From Streptomyces harenosi (lineage in GTDB: Bacteria > Actinomycetota > Actinomycetes > Streptomycetales > Streptomycetaceae), in NCBI RefSeq assembly GCF_011008945.1, contig NZ_WYCT01000001.1:1-64000 (forward strand): a stretch of 64,000 bases of DNA. Reading direction: 5' to 3'. The translations under genes and the position numbers were made by a program. Positions 36,417 through 44,035 of the stretch are shown here, in pieces. The notes beneath the pieces were generated by a model. The model saw only the letters and a program-made list of their open reading frames with translations, was not told where the DNA came from and did not search any database. Within the stretch, counting starts at the first letter, position 1. Each line of letters starts with the position of its first letter.

Positions 36417-38018
36417 TCAGCGTTTGACGCGGCTGCGGACGGCGAGGACGGCCAGGCCGAGAAGGACCGGTTCGGCAAGGCGGGAGGCCATCTCGACATA
36501 GGTGCCGGCGGTGGTGAGGTCCTGGCCGGAGGAGCGGAAGACCACCGAATTGATGACCACCCGCAGACTCTTCTCGAACCGCTCGCTGGAGACGCGTTCG
36601 GCCAGTGGGCCAGCGGGGTTGACCGGATCAGGGGCGCCGGTGGTGAGGAGGATCTCCTGCCCGGCGGCGACCTGACGGCCGGTGGTGGTGGGCTTCGGGT
36701 CGTTGACGGGCAGACCCCACAGCATCATCACTGCGATCGTGACGGCCATCGCCGCCCCCAGCCAGATCAGTGCGCGGGTGGCGCGCAGCCCGTACCCGGA
36801 CATGGCCCAGTAAAGGCTCAGCAGCGTGCGCTCGCCCCGGGGCCGGGTGGTGTCGTGCCGGCGCATCTCGCATTCGCCGTAGTAGAAGTCGGCGGCGTCG
36901 GGTTCGTTCTTGCCGTCCTCCAGCGACTTGCGCAGTTGCCGGTACAGCGCCGCCACCGCCGCCGGCTTCAATTCGGGGGCGTCCTGCGGCGGGCTGGACC
37001 AGCCCAGCGCGGTGGCCCGGTCGGGGTGGCGGGCGGTGCGTGTCCGCCAGTGGTGCTCCTCGGTCAGGGTGTTGCGCCGGCTCCACCGCCAAGGAAAGCG
37101 CAGGTTCCAGCCGGTGGGAGTGGTGGCGAAGGTGCACCAGCCGTCGACCTTCAGCTGGTCGAGGTGGATGGCGCCGGCGAACCGGCACTCGCTCAGATCG
37201 ATGTCGTGCAGCGCCAGGTGGGCGACATCCGCCCCGCCCACCGACATCAGGCGCACGCCGGGCGCCAGATCGGACAGCTTCCTCTCCGGCGACGACAGAG
37301 TGGGGCTGGGCCTGGGGAAAGGAGGGAGGCGGGTGGAGATCAGCACCGGGCACTCGAAGATGGCATCCTTCAGATCCAGCTCGGCGTGGCGCAGATGCAG
37401 CGTGGCGGCCGACGCCCACCGTGTGCGCGCACACCCCACTTGACGGGCGGCGATTTCCACCGTCACCGGATGCTGGAACACCGCACCGTCCAGCACCACC
37501 CGCTGACTGCACGCCAGCGGTCCGAATCGCGACGCCGCTGCGAACCGCGCCTTGTCGAACCGGACGTCGCCGGAGAAGGACGCGTCGCTGAACCAGGCTT
37601 CGCCGGAGAAGGACACCTCGTCGAAGCGGGCGTCGCCGGAGAAGGAGGCCCTCACGAACGAAGCGTTGCCGCAGAAGGACGCCTGGCCGAACTTGGCAAC
37701 GCCGGAGAAGGACGCCTCGTCGAACGAAGCGTCGGCGGTATGAGGCTGACCGGTGGCAGGGTCGTTCAGGGCGGCGAGTAACCGGTCCAGCAGTTCACTG
37801 GTGAAGGGAGTGCCCCGGTGGTCGATGTGGCTGCCGGGTAAGAGCGTCGCGAGGTAGGCGGCCCGGTCGGCTTCCCCCAGGTGCGTCAGGCAGTCGGTAT
37901 GGTCACCGACGCGTATGCCGCGGCAGCCGACCGGATCGGTCCTGCTCGCGCCGTGACCGCAGTGCGGCCAGTTCGGTGGCGACGTGCTGGGTGGTGGTTC
38001 AGGTGCAGCAGTGGTCAT
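36417..38018 (-). CDS. repeat-rich (pentapeptide-type) membrane protein
   Basis: A 533-aa protein. Residues about 95-155 are tandem 11-residue units of the form F-x-x-A-S-F-S-G-x-A-x, a pentapeptide-like right-handed helix. Further looser pentapeptide units occur to about 300 (SAATLHLRHAELDLKDAIF). The C-terminus has two membrane segments (ATRALIWLGAAMAVTIAVMM near 410; a second near 515) flanking a possible extracellular loop, resembling ion-channel-like pentapeptide membrane proteins. The N-terminus carries CGH...CRG cysteines. The role is unknown; similar proteins are common and uncharacterised in Streptomyces. Confidence 0.75.
   Translation of the reverse strand: MTTAAPEPPPSTSPPNWPHCGHGASRTDPVGCRGIRVGDHTDCLTHLGEADRAAYLATLLPGSHIDHRGTPFTSELLDRLLAALNDPATGQPHTADASFDEASFSGVAKFGQASFCGNASFVRASFSGDARFDEVSFSGEAWFSDASFSGDVRFDKARFAAASRFGPLACSQRVVLDGAVFQHPVTVEIAARQVGCARTRWASAATLHLRHAELDLKDAIFECPVLISTRLPPFPRPSPTLSSPERKLSDLAPGVRLMSVGGADVAHLALHDIDLSECRFAGAIHLDQLKVDGWCTFATTPTGWNLRFPWRWSRRNTLTEEHHWRTRTARHPDRATALGWSSPPQDAPELKPAAVAALYRQLRKSLEDGKNEPDAADFYYGECEMRRHDTTRPRGERTLLSLYWAMSGYGLRATRALIWLGAAMAVTIAVMMLWGLPVNDPKPTTTGRQVAAGQEILLTTGAPDPVNPAGPLAERVSSERFEKSLRVVINSVVFRSSGQDLTTAGTYVEMASRLAEPVLLGLAVLAVRSRVKR
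37560..37740 (-). repeat. 33-bp tandem repeats encoding 11-residue units
   Basis: The segment CGGAGAAGGA or a near match recurs at 37571, 37604, 37637, 37670 and 37703, exactly 33 bp apart, within the repeat domain of the membrane protein. Copies are diverged but alignable, so they can expand or contract by slippage. Confidence 0.8.
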
Positions 38019-38641
38019 GCTTCAAGGACGTACCGGTGCCCCCGACAGTTGCCGGATCAGGTCCCAGCAGAGCAGCAACGCAGCTCGACGCTACGGACAC
38101 CGCACGGCTGCCGGGCACCGCCGCCTGATTGTGCACGTCGACGAAGCCCGAATCCACGAGGTAGTGGAGCGAACCGGTCAGCGCAACCCGGCCGCCGACG
38201 ACTACGGCGTTTCCCCATCCCCAAAAGGGCAGATCGAGGCCCCATTTCGGCCGAGACCGAGAGAAGTTGCCCCGGTCACTGAGTCGAGCGCAACGGAACT
38301 GGGTGCGCGGTGGACCGGTAGCGCGCTTCTGGTGGCTCGTACTCGTCCATGAGGAGGAAAAGCCGATGGCCAAAAAGATCATGCAGGTGTCAGCGGCGTC
38401 GGCGCTTTGAGCAGCAACCGGAGCAGGCCATATTGAAACAGGGATGTCCTGCGCTTCCCCCGTCGAACTGCCCGTGCACTGGGTAGAGTTGCCGCACGGT
38501 GGGCCACCTTGCGGGCAGGAAGCGGAAACTGCCTCGGTACACGTCCCCGGCGCGTTCGCTGACCGTGACCGGCTCCACCACGACAAGGGATGCCATCAGC
38601 CACAAAACGGCTGCATCGGTTGCGACTACAGGGGAGATCGC
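38019..38641. other. intergenic region with a ribosome site and a 14-codon mini-ORF
   Basis: A 623-bp gap. GAGGAGG at 38351-38357 precedes ATG at 38366 by 8 bases, opening a frame of only 14 residues (MAKKIMQVSAASAL) that stops at 38410. It could be a leader peptide, or the 5' end of a gene whose remainder was lost. The rest shows no supported coding sequence. Confidence 0.4.
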
Positions 38642-39118
38642 ATGAGATCGAGAAGCATCAGGAAACGGGCGGCTGCAATGGTCGTGACGGTGATCGCCGC
38701 ATTGTCCCTTCCGCTGGCGGCGCAGGCACCGGCACAGGCAGCACCGGACGTCGCGGCCGGAACGGCCGCATGGACACCGGAGATCTACCCGCTGTACTCG
38801 GGCGAGCGGGTATGGGCACGGAATGTGTCGAGTGCCAACCGGAACGCGGCGCTGCTCGCGTGCTCCGCGGCATCCGGAATCGCCTGCGTGTCGGCTGGCC
38901 AAGGCGACGGCAATCACAGCGTTTTCCACCTGTTCAGGTGCGAGACGCGTTCGCTCTCGAACTTCATCGATGCGCTCGCCGTTCGCAACAACCAGACCGG
39001 CCAAGCCCAGGTTCACTTCTGGGGACCCCGGTACTCCGTCAAGATTCCTGCGGACGGCCGGATCACCACGGTCCCGGACTACGCGACGTACGACTTCACC
39101 AACCTCGATATCTGCTAG
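38642..39118 (+). CDS. small secreted protein, four cysteines
   Basis: The 158-aa precursor starts at ATG 38642 with GGGGAGA upstream. The signal peptide is clear (RSIRKRAAAMVVTVIAALSLPLAAQA, cut near AQA). The mature part has four cysteines (LLACS, IACVS, FRCET and the last residue, LDIC) that could form two disulfides. Composition is balanced, with beta-rich stretches (QVHFWGPRYSVKIPADG). No family is recognised. It is likely an extracellular protein or inhibitor. The gene is flanked by long non-coding DNA and is probably monocistronic. Confidence 0.7.
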   Translation: MRSRSIRKRAAAMVVTVIAALSLPLAAQAPAQAAPDVAAGTAAWTPEIYPLYSGERVWARNVSSANRNAALLACSAASGIACVSAGQGDGNHSVFHLFRCETRSLSNFIDALAVRNNQTGQAQVHFWGPRYSVKIPADGRITTVPDYATYDFTNLDIC

Positions 39119-39304
39119 GACCTGGTCCCTGATCCTCGAGGACGAGTGCCCGGTACGCTCGAATCAGCCGGCTCTTGAGCCGCGTCCAACGCAGTGGACT
39201 CGAGAATGGTCAAGCTGCCGGGTTTCCTCGGCCGGATGCGGGTCGCCGCGGTGCGGACCACCGCCACTTCTTGCACTCGCGCCCACGCCGACCTCAGAGA
39301 CTTC

Positions 39305-39341
39305 CGTTCGGGGAACGGTCACGGCGACCGTTCCCCGAACG
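39305..39341. terminator. perfect 16-bp hairpin
   Basis: CGTTCGGGGAACGGTC (39305-39320) pairs perfectly with GACCGTTCCCCGAACG (39326-39341) around the loop ACGGC. It has no T tract. It lies 186 bp past the secreted-protein stop and may be its terminator, or a cruciform/recombination site. Confidence 0.5.
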
Positions 39342-39542
39342 CTCTCCTGCTCCTCCCGTTTCAGATGTATGCCGACCCGGGTCCTGCTGCGTCGGATGGG
39401 CAGGACAGGCCCGGGGCGGAGCACGACCGGCACCCTCCATCCGGCTCCGCCAGTGCTCGTGCTCGGGGTCGAGGACCCGCAGGTTGATGAGGCCGCCAGT
39501 CGCGCCGGATCACGCGGCGTGGAGAACGTCAGCAACGACCCG

Positions 39543-39590
39543 CGCGGGCTTTGGACGGCTCACCGGCCTCCGAACCGTCCAAGGCCCGCG
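39543..39590 (-). terminator. terminator hairpin after the VOC gene
   Basis: CGCGGGCTTTGGACGG (39543-39558) pairs with CCGTCCAAGGCCCGCG (39575-39590) with a single wobble pair and a 16-nt loop. It is 34 bases past the VOC gene stop on the minus strand, the right place for its terminator. Confidence 0.6.
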
Positions 39591-39624
39591 TACAGCTTCT
39601 GCGCGCCGCGGGCCGCGACCCGGG

Positions 39625-40563
39625 TCAGAGCGGAGGGGCGATGAAGCAGCCGCCGTCCGGATCGTTGAACGACTCCTTGGCCACCAGCTCGTTCCAGGGG
39701 TTGGCCGTGCCCCACTGATCGGTCACCTGCGGCTGTGAGGCGTCGTAGACATGGGGATGCCAGGTGTCCTCCTCCACCTGTTCCATCTCGGTGGTGTACT
39801 CCAGCGTGTTGCCGTGCGGGTCCAGGAAGTACGTGAAGGCGTTGTCGCCCGCGAGGTGCCGGCCGGGACCCCATAGTTTGGTGGCGCCCGAGCGGACGGC
39901 CCGGCCCGAGGCACGCAGATACTCGTCCAGGCCACGCAGCTCGAAGGAAATGTGGTGCAGGGACGTGTGGGGTCCGCTGGAGAACGCCACCGAGTGGTGG
40001 TGGGAATTGATCCGCAGGAAATACATGAGGTCACCGTGCTGCGGTGAGCGCATCGTGTCGGTGAGCCGGAAGCCGAGATGCCGCTCGTACCAGGCCCGGG
40101 TGCGCCCGATGTCCGGCGCGTTGAGAACCACGTGCGACAGGCGCACCGGTACGGGTTCCCGGGCCTCGATCCGCCGGTGCCGGCGCGGCGCCACGTCGCA
40201 GGACACCTCGACGGTGCGGCCGTCCACGTCGAAGAAGCGGAAGCCGTAGCCGCCGCCCGGGGTCGGCAAGGCGCCCGGTTCGCAGATCAGCCGTACACCG
40301 GCGCCCGCCAGCCGCTCGGCCAGCACGTCGGCGTCCCTCGGGGTCGCGATACCGAAGGCGAGCAGATCCAGGCGCTTTTCGTCGGCTTCGCGCAGCCGGA
40401 CCACGTACTGCTCGGGTGACCCTTCTGCCGCCAGGAAGGAGACGCCCGTGTCGTCGGCGCTCCGGGTCAGGCCCCAGACGTCGGTGTAGAAGGCGAGCTG
40501 CCGGTCGTGGCCGGGAACCGCCAGGTCGACATGGCGCAGATGCGTGAGCTGGACCGAGGACAA
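39625..40563 (-). CDS. VOC-family (type I extradiol dioxygenase-like) ring-cleavage enzyme
   Basis: A 312-aa protein with two glyoxalase-fold repeats: the first begins LRHVDLAVPG, the second LSHVVLNAPD. The three metal ligands of extradiol dioxygenases are in place in the second domain: His in RLSHVVL, His in SLHHISFEL and Glu in NTLEYTTEM. It probably opens a catechol-type ring using Fe(II) or Mn(II). The start is TTG at 40563 with GGAGG four bases upstream. The gene stands alone, with a terminator behind it and no other aromatic-degradation genes in the window. Confidence 0.85.
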   Translation of the reverse strand: MSSVQLTHLRHVDLAVPGHDRQLAFYTDVWGLTRSADDTGVSFLAAEGSPEQYVVRLREADEKRLDLLAFGIATPRDADVLAERLAGAGVRLICEPGALPTPGGGYGFRFFDVDGRTVEVSCDVAPRRHRRIEAREPVPVRLSHVVLNAPDIGRTRAWYERHLGFRLTDTMRSPQHGDLMYFLRINSHHHSVAFSSGPHTSLHHISFELRGLDEYLRASGRAVRSGATKLWGPGRHLAGDNAFTYFLDPHGNTLEYTTEMEQVEEDTWHPHVYDASQPQVTDQWGTANPWNELVAKESFNDPDGGCFIAPPL

Positions 40564-40767
40564 CGTTCCTCCAGGTGACAGGCGCGGGCACCGGGCAAGG
40601 ACCGACCGGCCCTCCCACCCCTACCACTGCCGCTGCCGCCGCAGCCAGGACCTGACAGGCCAGGCGCGACGGGCCCCTGGCACGCCGGCGAAGCCTGACC
40701 TGTCCTGTGCCTCGGTGAGCGTGGCACTCGAAAGGCACTCGACCGCCCGCGCGGGCGAGCCCGCCAG

Positions 40768-41300
40768 GTGATCACGGCGAAGGACTGCAGCCAGGCCGTG
40801 CCGGTCGTCGTCACCACCTCGGAGCAGCTGACGGAGCACGGCGCGGACGCAGCGGTGTGGCGGCGCCTGGGGCACAAGGACGAGCAGAACCTGACCGACG
40901 CGCTCGACACCCCAGGCCGGCGACACTCTCTGCCGCCGCCAGTACGCCCGCGCCGCAGCGGAAGACGAACGGCGCCGTGCCGCCGAGCGGGAGGCACAGC
41001 GCCCCGTGTGCAAGCGGTGCGGGCAGAAGTTCACCGACCAGCACGGGGAGGAGATCACCGCGCACCGCACGGCCTGGAGCGCCGGGGATCTGTCGGTGTG
41101 CGGCACCTGCCGCGCCGACGACGTCGCCCGCGAGGAGGCAGCCGCCGACGCCGCCCGTCTCCAGGCCGCCACACCACCGGAGCCGGAGCACGACCGCGGC
41201 CAGGAGCCGGGCAAGCCCCGCCGTGGCCCATTCCGCCGCCGCGGCCGACACCACACGGCGCCGCCGCCCCTCCCGCCGGACACGGGGGACAGGCGGCGCC
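40768..41300 (+). pseudogene. zinc-ribbon protein gene, frameshifted and 3' truncated
   Basis: From GTG at 40768 the frame reads AKDCSQAVPVVVTTSEQL, then AVWRRLGHKDEQNLTDAL. One extra C near 40914 shifts it into a frame reading DTLCRRQYARAAAEDERRRA, VCKRCGQKFTDQ and VCGTCRADDVAREE, i.e. two CxxC pairs of a zinc ribbon. Coding character fades after about 41240, and the frame then runs antisense to the gene on the other strand. The original protein was probably a small regulatory or accessory-element protein. Confidence 0.45.
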
Positions 41301-41612
41301 GCCGCACGGCGGCCCGGGTCGGGCCGGGGCGGCCTGCTTCGCCAGCGCGGCGAACGGGGAACGCCGGCCTTTCTCCACCGTGCGCAACTGCGCCCAGCCG
41401 TCCTCCGGATGTCCGACGGCCCCGGCCCGGCTGGTGCCGAAGCGGACCTCGATCGACTGCGGGGAGCGGAGCCGGCCGAGCCGGACCATGTGGTCGAAGT
41501 CGGCACGGCGCACCCCGAGCCGGGCGGCGGCCCGCTCGAGGCCGAGCGGGGTGTCGGCGGCGATCAGGTCCGCCAGGTCCTCGCGCCGGCGGATCGCGGG
41601 AGCCGCGCACAC
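41055..41612 (-). CDS. helix-turn-helix-like protein downstream of the histone-like gene
   Basis: From GTG at 41612 the first 100 residues look real: LADLIAADTPLGLERAAARL, then GVRRADFDHMVRLGRL, a helix-turn-helix-like stretch, then WAQLRTVEKGRRSPFAALA. Beyond about residue 105 (below 41300) it becomes a Pro/Gly/Ala-rich readthrough antisense to the zinc-ribbon remnant, so the native 3' end was probably lost. It starts only 42 bp after the stop of the histone-like gene on the same strand, suggesting an operon. The WxxLRxVEKxRRSPxAxL tail recurs at 63487-63576 and 63755-63838. The family is not known to me. Confidence 0.55.
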   Translation of the reverse strand: MCAAPAIRRREDLADLIAADTPLGLERAAARLGVRRADFDHMVRLGRLRSPQSIEVRFGTSRAGAVGHPEDGWAQLRTVEKGRRSPFAALAKQAAPARPGPPCGGAACPPCPAGGAAAPCGVGRGGGMGHGGACPAPGRGRAPAPVVWRPGDGRRRRLPPRGRRRRRGRCRTPTDPRRSRPCGAR

Positions 41613-41654
41613 GTGGAACCGTGCGCAGCGGGCTGAGCGCAGGGGCGGGCCCGA

Positions 41655-42431
41655 TCAGTCGGCCGACGTGTTCCGTGTCATCTCGGCTGCCTCGGTGATG
41701 GCGCGCTGTCTGAGGTCGCCGAACAGCTGCATCGTGACGGCGGCCAGGACGTCGTCCCCGCCAACAGTGCGCCCGTCCCCGCGGCGGGTGGACGGGGCGG
41801 GGAGGGGGTCTTCGAGCAGCGGGGCCGGGGCCGGCCGGCCCGGCACCACCAGGCTGACCGTCCCGAACCGCTTGATCCCGCCCTCGCGGACGACCTTGGC
41901 CGCGTCCCGGGCCAGGGCCGTCAGGAAGACGCTCGCGATTCCGTCCAGGTCGCGGACCATCGCCGGGACCGCCCTCACCCCCCGGCTGCCCAGCAGCCTT
42001 CTCACGCCGGCCCTGAACCGGTGGGCGCCGGCCACACCACTTGGTGTACGCGCCCCGCGGCGCTCACGAAGAGACACGAGCCCACCCTCGGCGTTGCGCA
42101 CCTCGCCCGTCAGACCGTGGAAGGTCGGGCTGTGCAGGTACCACTCCGATCCCACCTCCACCTCGACGTTCCGGTCGATCGCCGAGATGAGGTCCTTGGG
42201 AATCAGCCTCTTCCTGGCCTCCTCGGCCGCCGCGCTCCTCGCGGCGTCGATGATCTCCGTCAGCACGGTCCGCGTCACCGACGCGGCGGCCCACGCGGCC
42301 GTCCGGGAGACGTGCAACGAAGTCACGTCCCTGAACACCGCTTTGACGAGCTGAGGCTTGAACGGCAGGTCGGACACGGCGGATGCGGTCCGCGGAGTGC
42401 TGCGCTCGGTCCGTAGAGGTTGTGTGGTCAT
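41655..42431 (-). CDS. candidate H2A-H2B-like histone doublet
   Basis: A 258-aa protein with two histone-fold-like halves. Residues 22-92 align almost without gaps with eukaryotic H2A: LPF at the start of alpha1 (H2A LQF), TEIIDAARSAAAEEARKR (alpha2) and RLIPKDLISAI (H2A RIIPRHLQLAI). About 12 of 38 positions are identical across alpha2-alpha3. Residues 138-255 align with H2B: an alpha1-like RFRAGVRRLL, alpha2 with AM...VF...LARDAAKV, a Pro-rich insert (184-220), then DDVLAAVTMQLFGDL (H2B EIQTAVRLLLPGEL) and RQRAITEAAEM for alphaC. No signal or membrane segment. The start has no clear ribosome site. The assignment is by eye and needs structure prediction. Confidence 0.6.
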   Translation of the reverse strand: MTTQPLRTERSTPRTASAVSDLPFKPQLVKAVFRDVTSLHVSRTAAWAAASVTRTVLTEIIDAARSAAAEEARKRLIPKDLISAIDRNVEVEVGSEWYLHSPTFHGLTGEVRNAEGGLVSLRERRGARTPSGVAGAHRFRAGVRRLLGSRGVRAVPAMVRDLDGIASVFLTALARDAAKVVREGGIKRFGTVSLVVPGRPAPAPLLEDPLPAPSTRRGDGRTVGGDDVLAAVTMQLFGDLRQRAITEAAEMTRNTSAD

Positions 42432-42658
42432 CGAGGAACGTGCTTTCTGCTGTCGGAGGTGTCAGCGGCCCATGCCGCACCGGGCGGCGAGACCACAGAG
42501 CTTCACGGAGGGCGCCGAGCCGGCACAGGGCCTGCCGGGCGGGGCTGCCGGCACACAGAGGCGCAGGCAGCCCCGCCCCGATTTTCGGCGTTCCGGCGAC
42601 CGGGCGTGCGCCAGAGGGTGCCACCCGGGCGGCGCGCTGTGGTGCGGCGCCGTGCCGG

Positions 42659-43246
42659 TCAGGCGACCTGGTACCTGCCGACTTCCAGGAAGTGGCGCAG
42701 TGCTTCGGGTGTGTTGTCGTCGAGGGCGGCGTTGGCTGCCGCGCGCAGGGCCGGGCTGATGGACGGGTCGGCGAGGATGCGGGCGATGGCGACCCGGTCG
42801 TCCTCGGCCTGGGCGATGCGGTAGCCGGTCTCCAGCCAGGCGCGCATCGCCTCGGGATCGTTGGCGTCCAGGAGGGCGCTGACCTCGGCGATGACGCGCC
42901 GGCCGCTGTCGGGGTCGGCGAGCAGGCGCGTGATGGCGACCCGGTCGTCCTCGGCCTGGGCGATGCGGTAGCCGGTCTCCAGCCAGGCGCGCATCGCCTC
43001 GGGATCGTTGGCGTCCAGGAGGGCGTTGGCTTCTCGTGTCACACGCCGGCCGCTGTCCGGGTCGGCGAGGATCCGGGCTATGGCCACCCTCAGGTCGTCG
43101 GCGTCCGGTTCGCCGGTGGACGAGGACACCGCGGGCACCGTCACCGCGGTCGGTGCCGTCGTGGCGGCGAAGGACGGGGTGGCGAGCAGGAGGACCGGGG
43201 CGAGGACACCCGCGGCGATGCCGGGCGCTACGCGATGCAGTCGCAA
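42659..43246 (-). CDS. secreted ALF-repeat protein
   Basis: A 195-aa precursor from TTG at 43246 with GAGGAG eight bases upstream. A signal peptide (GIAAGVLAPVLLLATPSFAA) is followed by three helical repeats of about 49 residues (DDRVAIARILADPDSGRRV, then ANALLDANDPEAM), the ALF repeat found mainly in Streptomyces. The first two units are nearly identical even in DNA. The function of ALF proteins is unknown; the signal peptide puts it outside the cell. It is upstream of, and co-oriented with, the histone-like gene, with a 227-bp gap, so co-transcription is uncertain. Confidence 0.8.
   Translation of the reverse strand: MRLHRVAPGIAAGVLAPVLLLATPSFAATTAPTAVTVPAVSSSTGEPDADDLRVAIARILADPDSGRRVTREANALLDANDPEAMRAWLETGYRIAQAEDDRVAITRLLADPDSGRRVIAEVSALLDANDPEAMRAWLETGYRIAQAEDDRVAIARILADPSISPALRAAANAALDDNTPEALRHFLEVGRYQVA
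42785..43031 (-). repeat. 147-bp tandem repeat in the ALF gene
   Basis: GACCCGGTCGTCCTCGG occurs at 42791 and 42938, 147 bp (49 codons) apart, inside long nearly identical stretches. This indicates a recent internal duplication or gene-conversion-maintained repeats. Confidence 0.85.
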
Positions 43247-43454
43247 GGGGAGTACTCCTCTTCGTTCGCTACGGAGGTGAGTCGAGGTCACCTCAGGGCG
43301 TTCACTTCGGTGATGCTGCCACCCGGGTCTGACAGTGGCGGTTGCTCCGCTGCGGTCGCAGGGCACCGCCGCCGCGGACGTGCCGGTAGCCGGGGTCGCC
43401 TGCTCGGCCGGCTCTGCGCGGCTGGTGCGCCGGGTGCGCGCCCTCCTCGCAAGG

Positions 43455-43907
43455 CTAGGCCGCCCGCCCGGCGGCATCCTTCGGCCGGCCGGCGGCCGGT
43501 TCCCGCAGCCGCTGCCGTGCGCAGTCACCGCGTGAGGCTGCGGCCGGCCGCCCGCGCAGATCCTCCAGCCGGGCGAGAAGCTGCGCCCGCACGGCCGTGA
43601 GCTCGTCGATGCGGCGTTCAATGACGGCTAGGCGCTGCTCGACCACCTCCGTCTTGGCGGTCGGGTCGTCGCAGCGGTGGCCGCCGATCACCTCGTCGCG
43701 CAGGCAGGGGCCGAGGAGTCGCAGGTCCTCGGTCGTCAGACCGGCGGCCAGGAGCAGGCGGATGTTCTGGACGATCTTCACGGCGTCGGGCGGGTAGGTC
43801 CGGTAGCCGTTGGGCGAGCGCTCGGGGTGCAGCAGGCCGTGTTCTTCGTAGTACCGCAACGCCCGGGTGGTGGTACCGGTGGCACAGGCGAGTTCTCCGA
43901 TGCGCAT
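43455..43907 (-). CDS. MerR-family transcriptional regulator
   Basis: A 150-aa protein: MRIGELACATGTTTRALRYYEEHGLLHPER is the textbook MerR winged helix with YYEEHGLL. Then RLLLAAGLTTEDLRLLGPCL and a long dimerisation coiled coil (KTEVVEQRLAVIERRIDEL). The C-terminus lacks a large ligand domain but has isolated cysteines (GPCLRD, GHRCDDP), so a metal or redox trigger is possible. It lies 128 bp downstream of an MFS exporter on the same strand and probably controls it. Confidence 0.88.
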   Translation of the reverse strand: MRIGELACATGTTTRALRYYEEHGLLHPERSPNGYRTYPPDAVKIVQNIRLLLAAGLTTEDLRLLGPCLRDEVIGGHRCDDPTAKTEVVEQRLAVIERRIDELTAVRAQLLARLEDLRGRPAAASRGDCARQRLREPAAGRPKDAAGRAA

Positions 43908-44035
43908 GGGACGACTCCTGTCACAAGCGGGGCGGGCTGTACCGCATTATTCGTGCAGAGGGAGACGGGCGGGGCGCGGGACCGGTGGGTGCGCCGGCCC
44001 GCGCCGGGCGGGCGCGGGCCGGCGGACGCGGCCGG

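Noticed and set aside
42785..43031. Evenly spaced repeats considered as a CRISPR array
   Set aside because: The units are coding ALF repeats 147 bp apart without short palindromic repeats or spacers; no Cas genes are present.
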